64,000 nucleotides of DNA from Carex sylvatica (taxonomy: Eukaryota; Streptophyta; Magnoliopsida; Poales; Cyperaceae): positions 558,001 to 622,000 of the forward strand of contig CAXKVR010000031.1 in the NCBI GenBank assembly GCA_964058845.1, written 5' to 3'. Under the pieces are notes generated by a model. That model saw only the letters and a program-made list of their open reading frames with translations, was not told where the DNA came from and searched no databases. The first letter of the stretch is position 1. Each line of letters begins with the position of its first letter. Position numbers and translations under genes: made by a program. Positions 24,701 through 34,990 of the stretch are shown in pieces.

Positions 24701-26496
24701 ACCATGGCCTTCAGCTTTCTACCCGAAGACACAAAATATTATTGGGCTTCGGCCGGATTGAGTTATAATGTTTAGGCCATGGTGGGCTAAATTTACTCAG
24801 ACAAATAAAGACACAAAATAGAAACCTTGAATTTGATATTAGGATGAAGCAAAAAAGTAAGTACCTTGAAACCCAAAGACACAAAATAGAAACCCGAAGA
24901 CACAAAAAAGAAGTACCTTGAATTTGATATTAGGCTGAAGCAATCTTGTTATATTCTGAATTGAGACCTCAACTCCACAGGATAATGCAGAGATGCGCAT
25001 GAGGTAAATTCACTCAAAAGAACCATGGGCTTAACATAAAACCATGGCCTTCAGCTTTCTACCCGAAGACACAAAATATTCTTGGGCTTCGGCCGTATTG
25101 AGTTATGCTGTTTGGGCCATGGTGGGCTAAATTTATTCAGACAAATAAAGACACAAAATAGAAACCTTGAATTTGATATTAGGCTGAAGAAAAATAGTAA
25201 GTACCTTGAAACCCGTAGACACAAAATAGAAACCCGAAGACACAAAAAAGTAAGTACCTTGAATTTGATATTAGGCTGAAGCAATCTTGTTATATTCTGA
25301 ATTGAGACCTCAACTCGACGGGATAATGCAGAGATGCGCATGAGGTAAATTCACTCAAAAGAACCATGGGCTTCAGCTTTCTACCATGGGCTCCAGCTTT
25401 CTACCCGAAGACACAAAATATTATTGGGCTTCGGCCGGATTGAGTTATGCTGTTTGGGGCATGGTGGGCTAAATTTACTCAGACAAATAAAGACACAAAA
25501 TAGAAACCTTGAATTTGATATTAGGCTGAAGCAAAAAAGTAAGTACCTTGAAACCCGAAGACACAAAATAGAAACCCGAAGACACAAAATAAAAACCCGA
25601 AGACACAAAAAAGTAAGTACCTTGAATTTGATATTAGGCTGAAGCAATCTTGTTATATTCTGAATTGAGACCTCAGCTCCACGGGATAATGTAGAGATGC
25701 GCATGAGGTAAATTCACTCAAAAGAACCATGGGCTGAACATAAAATTATGGGCTTCAGCTTTCTACCCGAAGACACAAAATATTCTTGGGCTTCGGTCGG
25801 ATTGAGTTATGCTGTTTGGGCCATGGTGGGCTAAATTTACTCAGACAAATAAAGACACAAAATAGAAACCTTGAATTTGATATTAGGCTGAAGCAAAAAA
25901 GTAAGTACCTTGAAACCCGAAGACACAAAATAGAAATCCGAAGACACAAGAAAGTAAGTACCTTGAATTTGATATTAGGCTGAAGCAATCTTGTTATATT
26001 CTGAATTGAGACCTCAACTCCACGGGATAATGCAGAGATGCGCATGAGGTAAATTCACTCAAAAGAACCATGGGCTTCAGCTTTCTACCCGAAGACACAA
26101 AATATCTTTGGGCTTCGGCCGGATTGAGTTATGCTGTTTGGGCCATGGTGGGCTAAATTTACTCAGACAAATAAAGACACAAAATAGAAACCTTGAATTT
26201 GATATTAGGCTGAAGCAAAAAAGTACCTTGAAACCCGAAGACACAAAATAGAAACCCGAAGACACAAAAAAGTAAGTACCTTGAATTTGATATTAGGCTG
26301 ATGCAATCTTGTTATATTCTGAATTGAGACCTGAACTCCACGGGATAATGTAGAGATGCGCATGAGGTAAATTCACTCAAAAGAACCATGGGCTTCAGCT
26401 TTCTACCCGAAGACACAAAATATTATTGGGCTTCGGCCGGATTGAGTTATGCTGTTTGGGCCATGGTGGGCTAAATTTACTCAGACAAATAAAGAC
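18715..26496. repeat. 24-copy tandem array, unit about 273, 323 or 341 bp
   Basis: The marker GAGATGCGCATG (or a close variant) recurs 24 times, at 18801, 19124, 19397, 19738, 20079, 20420, 20763, 21104, 21424, 21697, 22038, 22362, 22704, 23045, 23369, 23711, 23985, 24326, 24650, 24990, 25331, 25694, 26035 and 26352. Spacings fall mainly into three classes, near 341, 323 and 273 bp, with one of 363. The 323 class lacks a segment of about 18 bp (cttaacataaaaccat). The 273 class lacks one internal copy of the tgaatttgatattaggctg block, which occurs twice in a full unit. Each unit also has two or three copies of gaagacacaaaatagaaa. Short open frames on both strands recur with the unit but differ by stops and indels, so I do not call them genes. 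Confidence 0.97.
21697..24990. repeat. Higher-order repeat (341+324+342 = 1007 bp) within the array
   Basis: Three successive units of 341, 324 and 342 bp form a 1007-bp trimer present at 21697-22703 and 22704-23710, with further similar spacing at 23985-24990. Open frames 1007 bp apart (21789/22796 and 22505/23512) are identical in translation. A diagnostic variant (agaagcgcctgag) marks the units at 21697 and 23985, 2288 bp apart. Confidence 0.9.
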
Positions 26497-26688
26497 AAGG
26501 TTATTATTGTGATTACAGAAAGAAATTAAGAAAATCTCAAAGACTTCTGTAGATGTGATTACAAAAGAGAAACCCTTGCTTCTACCAAAAATTAGGCATT
26601 TGTAAAAAATTCAAAAGAATGAGGCTTTGGTACTATGAATGACTTTTTTTTCTTTTTCTGTACTGTCGATATATATTTTTATTTTTAA

Positions 26689-26955
26689 AGTTCAAATAGT
26701 CAATTCTAACATGATCTCTATATGAAAATGTACTTACATGTCAAATTTTACATTTTTAGTAATTTCTTTAATCTTTTATAAAATAGGTACAAGATCACTC
26801 GATTTAAAAATTATGGACCATCCGAAACTAGTGATTTTTTACCTATCTAAAAAGTGGTAATAAATTCTAAAACATATAAAAATTGGCATTTAAGTACATT
26901 TTTACATGGTGATCATGTTAAACTATTCGGATCGACTGTCTTGACTTTAAAAAAG
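26689..26955. mobile_element. Foldback MITE, core family, copy 3 (degenerate)
   Basis: A diverged inverted repeat: tttaaagttcaaatagtcaa on the left mirrors gactgtcttgactttaaaa on the right, with core remnants gtcaaattttacattttta and tataaaaattggcattt. It lies between the array and the LTR retrotransposon. Confidence 0.7.
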
Positions 26956-26972
26956 ATGAGTTAAACACCCAT

Positions 26973-29900
26973 TGTTACGTTACGAAGTTTTCATAATTTA
27001 TTTCAAGGGATTTAAAAGCTAGAATCGATAATCGTGTTAATAAAATAACAGTTTAAACATTAATTGAGGTTTCCCTAGATAAGTAAATCAAGTATGAATC
27101 GAAATTGCGTCGAAATTTTGAGTTTCTGGAACCTTATAGGCTCTGTGCGTTCGCACTGACCCCAGCTATTTTTCTGAAAATTGACCAAGTCCTGAGTGTG
27201 GGTGTCTCGACCCGCACTGAATTTAAATGAGGACGCATTAGGCTCGGATATTTCTTGATTCAGTGCCATTTTTCTGAAAAATTTGACTAAGTACTGAGTG
27301 CGTCCGCACTCATGAATTTTCTGTGAATTTTCCTAAGTTCTAAAATTTACCCAAGTGATGAGTGCGGGTGATTGACCCGCACTGAAAATGAGTGCGTCCG
27401 CACTAGGGTATTCTTCTGTGTTTTCTGTTCGGTTTTGAATTCTGACAAGGGCTGAGTGCGGGTGGCCGACCAGCACTGAAAACGAGTGCGTTCGCACTCA
27501 GAGGGATTTTAAATCAAAACTTAGATTTATTTCTTTTCCTTTCTCTCTTTCTCCTCCGTCCCTTCCCCGTGTTTTCCTGTGAGCTCTGCCCAAAGAGAGA
27601 GAAAGAGCTCTTCCTCCCTCCAAAGTGCTCCAAAGCTCGTGAAATCCAAAATAGAAGCGAGAAACTGGCCGTAGATCTCTCCTAGCCCTTCCGTTCGGTA
27701 AGTATTTCTTTCATTTTTCTCTCGAAACCTCGAATTCTCTCGATTGTTCGGGTTTTCCTTTTAAACACAAAATTTGTGGGTGAAACTCTTGTAGACTATC
27801 CCTTTGAACTTCCTTGTTGGTTATGTATCAATTCTTTTCTCGATTTCATCTCAATTTTGAGAATCTCCAATTTTAGGGTTTTTCGGTACTAAATCTAAAA
27901 TTGAGAAATGCGGTCTATTGATTAGGCTAAACCGACCAATTAGACTTGTAATTGATAGGATTACATTTTGATATTGAAATGCTAGCACGTGTATCGGTTA
28001 AGTCAGATTTCGACCAAATTAGGGTTTAACCAATCGGTAAATGAATTATTACCAAATTGTGATGATATATGATTTAGAGGATCTAATCGCATAAGTGCTT
28101 GATGGTTAAGAAGTGTTAAGTAAGGAAACTAATAAAAATAGCATACGAATTCGGTTAAGAAAAATAGAAAATGACTCGTGTCACCCAATCGAACCTTCTG
28201 ACCATTGAACCAAGTCTAAACCAAATGAACACGTATAATATAGGTGTAAGCTCGGTAGAGCCAGACTTTGCGGAGCAATTCGAGACGCCTGACCCGTAGC
28301 TTCGCTGTACGCTCGTCGTGATCAGGTGCGGGGTTCTTGGACTTGTTTGATGTTTTATTTTCATAGATTTGATTATTACTCGAATTGTCATGTTGAATGT
28401 TTGATTTTGTTGCATAATTGTTGGAATCCATGTGATATGGTTGATTTGCATATGCGTCCGGTTGCCAAATTGAATTGTTATTCTGTGATCTAATTTTTGG
28501 TTGAAAGTCACCACAAACTGTCGATTGTGAAAATCATTCAGATTGAATTGGTAAAGTTGAGCCGTATGGCTGACTTTGATCCTGTGAATGAAATTTGCAA
28601 AGTTGAGCTGTATCAGCTGACTTTGATCCCAGGATCCTTCTGGCGCATTAGGTGAACGGCCCTTATGTTTTTCAGTACCGGTTGGGACGAGGGGTGGGTG
28701 ACTATTTACATATTTATATGTTAATTTTGATTGTGATGGTGATGGTGTTTGTGGGTGACTTGTGTGTAACGTCTGTGGATCATGAGTATTATCCTACGTG
28801 ATAGTACATTTGGAAGACCAATTGAATATTGTGACATCTTGAGTTCCGTAGTGAATTTCTGTGATATGATTTCAAACCAGACCTTAGAATATGGTTAAGC
28901 CAAAGCACTACAGATGAGTGTCAGATAAAGGGTCCAGACGGGTGGTACGTCTGTAGGTGTCAGTAACCCTACAGACGAAGGTCAGATAAAAAGGGTCCAG
29001 CTCAGTGGAACATCTATAGGTGCTACCAGCCTTATTAAAATGATTTAAGCCTATTATGTTCTCGTTAAAACTTCGATTCGAAAATTTCATTAGATGAATT
29101 TCATTTGATTATCTGTTGTCAAGCATATGCATTCATATATATATATATATATGAGGTTGGCTACTATGCTTATATAAGCATATCCCCACATATGCTTATA
29201 ACTCATTTTTGTGTTTTCAATGTCCAAATAGTCGATCGGAACTGTTCATATTGTTCTCCATACTAATATGTGCTTGAAAACTAAATTTTACATTTTTCTG
29301 AATTTTTTTACTATTTATTAAGTCACTTTGAAAATCGCTGATCTAACGGTGGCTGCACAAAACAGTAAAATCAGCAGCCACCGTTGGATTAATAATTTTC
29401 AAGTGGCTTAATAAATAGTAAAAAAATTCAGAAAAATATAAAATTTAGTTTCCAAGCACATATTAATATGGAGAACAAGATGAATGGTTCAGATCGACCA
29501 TTTGGACATTGGAAGTACAAAAATGAGTTATAAGCATATGTGGGGATATGCTTATATAAGCATAGTAGCCAACCTATATATATATATATATTGCGGTAGA
29601 ACTGTGAAAGTGATTTCGTATGGGTTTTATTTGGTGAAAATAGAGTCTGATTGCAAATCTAATAACCTGTTTGTGGCAATTTCGCACTGAGAATGAAATT
29701 CTCTTTCCCACCCTTTGGGTACTTTTACAGGTTTCGGTGCGACTGGGGTTGGGTCTGAGGAGGCACGCGAGTATTAGGCCCCCGGTATATGTCACCCTTA
29801 CCATAGTCATTAGTTTTGTTGTTTGATTAGAGATGTGTATAGTTTATGTACTGATTTTGTTGTATAAATCTCTATGTCATACCTGACGGTTGGTATCCGT

Positions 29901-30090
29901 AGGGGATACCTTTGATTTTTATATTGTACCAGTCTCGTATACTGGGATTATTATTATATGTATACATATGACCTATTTTATCTATGTTGTGGTGTATTTC
30001 TGAGTGAATGATGAAATGCCTTGTAAGTATACACGGAATTGTATACTTACGACGGGGGACTGTTGCGACCCGTGATTGCGGGGTGTGACA
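26973..30090 (+). repeat. 5' LTR (3118 bp, contains a nested foldback element)
   Basis: Begins TGTTACGTTACG and ends GGGTGTGACA. It is longer than the 3' LTR because a 423-bp foldback element sits in its (TA)n tract. It also lacks a segment near 27143 present in the 3' LTR (35163-35200). Near its end a perfect palindrome GTAAGTATAC ... GTATACTTAC (30027-30053) could form a hairpin. A pyrimidine-rich block at 27530-27620 may be the transcribed leader. Confidence 0.95.
29153..29575. mobile_element. Foldback MITE, core family, copy 4, nested in the (TA)n of the 5' LTR
   Basis: The element starts gaggttggctactatgc and ends gcatagtagccaacc, and is flanked on both sides by (TA)n. The arms carry atgcttataagcatat-like palindromes and the family core. 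The central hairpin is gtggctgc...gcagccac. The corresponding site in the 3' LTR (37182-37239) is an uninterrupted (TA)n. Its termini match the copy at 51829-52253. Confidence 0.95.
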
Positions 30091-30101
30091 GTTCTCTTTG
30101 T

Positions 30102-30114
30102 TGGTATCAGAGGC
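30102..30114 (+). promoter_or_regulatory. Primer-binding site (initiator tRNA-Met)
   Basis: TGGTATCAGAGGC lies 11 bases after the 5' LTR and matches the plant consensus complementary to the 3' end of initiator tRNA-Met. Confidence 0.9.
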
Positions 30115-30253
30115 AGGTTTGTTTTAAGCCCTAACCAGACTGATAGGATACGTGAGTAGGGTACGGCATAGTTGGGCCGTCACGATTAACGGCTTGTCTA
30201 TTATAGTAATAAGTAAAAATAAACTGAATAAAATATTTCTTGTATCCAGCAGT

Positions 30254-33200
30254 ATGGAAGGACGTCGAGGTAGGGGATGACTGCGAATGAGAGCTCGTGA
30301 TCCTATTCGGGATCTACCTATTGAACTAGCTGCTAGTAGAGCTGAGACCGGACCTGCCGGGCCTGAGGTTCTGAGAGTGGATCTTGGGCCTACAGGTGTG
30401 CAGAACCGAGAGCGAGAGCTAGATGATAGGTTGATCGCGGCATACGAGAGAGGTCGCCAGGCAGAGCGGCGTGACGCCGCACCGGAGGTTCAGAGAGGTG
30501 CTCCTGAGGAGTTCAGGAGGCTATATGACTCTTTCATGCGCCTTAATCCACCTCGATTTAACGGCACTGGTGTTTATGCCGCAGCAGAAGAATGGCTAGC
30601 CAACATAAATACAAAGCTGGTTCTATGTCGGGCGCCCGAGGAAGACATGGTGGAGTTGGCCGAACAACAGCTGGAGAGTGGCGCGAGGTTCTCGTGGGAT
30701 GGGGCCCGACACAGTTATGTCAGAGAGGAGGTAAAGATCCCGTGGGAATGATTTGAGCAGCAATTCACTCGACGATTTCTAAGCAACTTGCAACGAGAGG
30801 CGTTGCGGAGGAAATTCCTGGACCTAAGGCAGAACTGGCGGCCAGTGGCTGAGTACAACAATGAATTTCTCGCTTTGTCAAAGTATGCAACAGATGTGCA
30901 GAATGACGTGGTGAGATACCACAGGCAGTACTTAGATGGGTTGGATGGTGGTATATCCATGATCGTAGATACCCCAGCAGCTACCGAGCTTCAGGCAATG
31001 ATGGATCATGCAGCTCAGGTGGAGTTGCATGGCAAGATAAGGAGGGTGCAGATGACAGAGAGGAATATCAAGCAGAGAGAGGATCACAACAGGCAGCTGG
31101 TGAGGTCAGGGGGAGGCCCGTTGACTGCTAGACCCCCTCCCAGACAGATAGCGACACCTGGATTCAGACAGGATCTTGGTCCCACGTGGTGCCGTTCATG
31201 CAACCAGGCACATTCTGAGCAAGATTGCAGACGTCGCAACCGTGCGTGCTTTACATGCGGTAGCCTGGAGCATTGGGCGAGAGAGTGCCCGAAGGCCACA
31301 CCGGGGTTTCAGAGGGGCAGTGATGGTAGAGGACCCGCAGGACAGAGGCAGAGTGGACCACCATCTCGGGGTCGAGGTGCTTCGCAACCTAGCGGGGGCA
31401 GCACTGGAGGGCGAGTGTCGGCACATGCACTCGGCGTATCGGAGGTCGCCCATGGCACATCAGTGAATCAGGCCGAGGTGATGACAGGTATACTTTCTAT
31501 TTCGGATCACGATGCTTACTGCTTGATAGATACCGGATGTAGTCATTCCATTGTATCGAAAACCTTAGTAGCCAAATGTAACTGACCAACCGAAACTGGT
31601 AACCAAATCCTTTGTGTCCAAACCCCTTTCGGTTCGACTGACCGAGCAATCACTACATGCCAAAACTGAAAAGTCAGAGTTGATGGGAGGGACCTCGAGA
31701 TAGACCTGTTGGTTATGGAGATTTCGGGATACGATGTGCTGTTGGGGATGGACTGGTTAACAAGACATGCCGCAACAATCGACTGTCCGCACCACAGGAT
31801 CTGTTTTGCAACTTCAAGAGGTAGTATGTCGTGCCTGCTGAACTGTAGAAGGGTTGGAGGGCTGATACCGTGTATTTCCACTGTGGAAGTCAGGCATCTA
31901 ATCGATTCAGGGTGCAATGCGTATATGGCGGCAATAGTGTATACCACTACGGAGGTTCCTGAGATAAACATGATTCCGGTGGTGTCCGAGTTCATAGATG
32001 TGTTCCCAGAAGAGATAATTGGACTACCGCCTGAACGAGAAGTGGAGTTTGGCATTGAATTGGTACCGGGCACGACGCCAATTTCTAAGACCCCATACCG
32101 CATGGCTCCGGCAGAACTGAAAGAACTTAAGGCCCAGCTAGAGGAGATGCTGGAAAGCGGGTTCATGAGACCAAGCACATCTCCATGGGGTGCTCCCATG
32201 TTGTTTGTGAAGAAGAAAGATGGTACCCTGCGGCTGTGTATTGACTACCGCGAGCTGAACAAAGCAACCGTGAAAAATAGATACCCCTTTCCCCGAATCG
32301 ATGATTTATTTGATCAGTTACAAGGATCTTCGATCTATTCTAAGATAGACTTGAGGACGGGGTACCACCAGCTGAGAATATGGCCGTCTGACGTAGAAAA
32401 GACAGCCTTTCGAACACGCTACGGGCACTACGAATATCTGGTTATGCCATTCGGACTAACAAATGCTCCAGCTGCATTTATGGATCTGATGCATCGAGTG
32501 TTTCATGATCTGCTGGACTCGACAGTGGTGGTCTTCATTGATGACATCCTGGTGTATTCACGATCACGAGAGGAGCATGAGGTACATCTACGGATAGTGC
32601 TGCAGAGATTGAGAGAACATCAGCTGTTTGCAAAATTCTCAAAGTGTGAGTTTTGGCTCGAGAGAGTGACCTTTCTTGGTCACGTGATATCGGGAGAAGG
32701 GTTGGCAGTAGACTCAGAAAAGATTCGGGCAGTGACCGATTGGAAAAGACCAGAGACCATTACAGAGATTCGCAGCTTTCTGGGGCTAGCAGGTTATTAC
32801 AGAAGGTTCGTATTGGGATTCTCCCAGTTGGCTGCTCCCTTTACGAAGTTGTTGGGTAAGGATGTAAAATTAGAGTGGGGTACTGCACAAGATCAAAGTT
32901 TTCAGGAGTTGAAGAATCGGTTAGTATCTGTACCGGTTCTTGCCATGCCTATTACGGACGAGGAGTATACATTTTACACTGACACATCTCGGTCGGGTTT
33001 GGGATGTGTGTTGATGCAGAAAGACCATGTTATAGCCTATGCCTCTCGGCAGTTACGGTCGCATAAAAAGAATTATACGACCCATGATCTGGAGCTAGCT
33101 GCAGTAATCTTCGCCTTAAAGATTTGGCGGCATTACCTGTATGGGGTAAGGTGCCGTATCTTTACGAACCACCAGAGCCTGAAGTACATCTTCACCCAAC

Positions 33201-34978
33201 GGGAGTTGAACTTGAGACAAAGGAGATGGTTGGAGCTGATGAAGGATTATGATCTGGATATTCAGTATCACGCGGGAAATGCCAATGTGGTAGCAGATGC
33301 GCTAAGCAGGAAGAGTCAGATAAATCTGGCACCGATTATCACCAGTGAGGCACATCTTCTCGAGGAAATGCGAAGCATTAATTTGCACGTCGGTGCATCC
33401 CGTGAGTTCGCGTTGGAAACATCATCCCGTCTGATTGGGGATAGCACGAGGGCAGGTACATCTGCAGTTGCTTCGATTGTCCTAGCTGCGGTCGAGATTC
33501 GACCAGAATTGCACAAGCAGATTCGAGCGGCACAACAGGAGGACACAAAATGCCAGCAATTTCAACAACACTACGAGTGAAATGCAGATTCGCCATTCCA
33601 ACTCCGCGAAGATGGTATTCTATGGTTCCATGACCGCATATGCGTTCCGAATGACTCAGAACTGAAGAATCTGATCCTCTCAGAAGCACATGACTCGGGG
33701 TATACCATCCACCCTGGTAAAGTCAAGATGTATCAGGACCTAAAGCAATACTTCTGGTGGCCAAAGATGAAACAAAATGTGCAGAACTATATCGAGAAGT
33801 GCCAGGTATGTCAACAAGTCAAAGCAGATAGGCGGAAGAGGGCGGGATTGCTCAGACCTCTTGAGATACCCACGCGGAAGTTCGAGTCGATCACCATGGA
33901 CTTCGTGACTAGATTTCTGAGGACTGTCGAAAGGTACGATGCCATCTGGGTCATAGTGGATAGGCTGACGAAAATTGCACACTTCATTCTGCTTCGGATT
34001 GAGACATCGGGAAGAGAGTTAGCTGATCTATTCTTACAGTATCAGTTTAAATATCACGGCTACTCGCGAAACATTGTCTCCGACCGAGACACCCGATTTA
34101 CCTCTCACTTTTGGGAAAGCTTTCAAGAAGCCATGGGTACAAATTTGAGATTTAGTACAGCACATCATTCACAAACTGACGGTCAATCCAAACGAACGAT
34201 ACAAACATTAGAAGACATGCTCCGATCTTGCGCCCTAAGTTTTCGAGACTCCTGGGTCAACCACTTGTACTTGGTGGAGTTTGCATACAATAATAGCTAC
34301 CACTCAAGTATCGGAATGTCACCACAGGAGGCACTTACGGGACAGCAGTGTCGTACACCGCTATGGTGGGGACCCACAGGTACGTATTCACCTACCAGGC
34401 CTCAGATGCTAGAAGAGGTTTCCGAAAAGACGAAAATCATTCTGAGTCGGCTTAAGTCTGCCCAAGAATGACAAAAGAGATATGCAGATGTACATCAAAG
34501 ACCGTTGGAATTTCAAGAAGGGGGTCATGTGTGGCTTCGAGTTTCTCCCGTTAGGGGTGTGCATCGATTTGGCGTTTCGGGCAAGTTGAGTCCCCGATAC
34601 ATTAGGCCGTTCCAAATCATGCGACGAGTTGGACCGGTGGCATATGAGCTTGCATTGCCACCAGCACTAGACCGGGTTCATCCGGTGTTTCATGTATCGC
34701 AATTGTGCTGGTACGTACAAGATCCATCACACTGCATTGACCACTCTAACTTACATGTCCAAGATGACTTGTCATACCAAGAAGAGCCAATGCAGATATT
34801 GGACCGAAAGGAACAGCGACTTCGGAGCAAGACGATCAAGCTTGTTCTGGTCAAATGGGGGCGCCACTCGACCAAGGAAGTGACATGGGAACACGAGGAA
34901 AATATCCGTGAGAAGTACCCAGAATTATTCCACGACTCAGGTACGCAATTTAGTTCAGAGGACCGAACCAATTTTTAA
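30254..34978 (+). pseudogene. Gag-Pol polyprotein of the Tekay-like element, broken by six TGA codons
   Basis: One reading frame of about 1574 codons runs from ATG 30254 to TAA 34976. It is interrupted only by TGA codons at 30278, 30749, 31583, 31667, 33578 and 34469; no frameshift is needed. Domains in order by residue: Gag (from 1), zinc knuckle CFTCGSLEHWAREC (about 332), protease with LIDTGCSHS (about 424), reverse transcriptase with [20 protein letters not shown] and FIDDILVYS (about 761), RNase H with [11 protein letters not shown] (about 907), integrase zinc-binding H-H-C-C (about 1145-1185), catalytic Asp in MDFVT and VSDRDTRF and Glu in QTLEDML (about 1215, 1276, 1318), and a C-terminal chromodomain-like tail ending near YPELF. 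Several stops fall where Arg is expected, so CGA to TGA is a simple origin. Confidence 0.93.
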
Positions 34979-34990
34979 GGGGGGGAGAAA
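34977..34990 (+). promoter_or_regulatory. Polypurine tract
   Basis: AAGGGGGGGAGAAA immediately precedes the 3' LTR, as expected for the plus-strand primer. It overlaps the last base pairs of the polyprotein stop. Confidence 0.92.

Noticed and set aside
18643..26265. Many repeated short open frames in the tandem array (about 65 residues +, 64-107 residues -)
   Set aside because: They recur with the satellite unit, exist on both strands, and vary by stops and indels between units; treated as repeat by-products apart from the exon-like block noted above.
18715..26496. CRISPR-like array of repeats and spacers
   Set aside because: Units of about 273-341 bp are repeated in full with no unique spacers, in a plant nuclear context.
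31084..32199. Minus-strand open frames inside gag-pol (31543-32199 and others)
   Set aside because: Shadows of the plus-strand polyprotein, which has clear domain motifs in the opposite frame.
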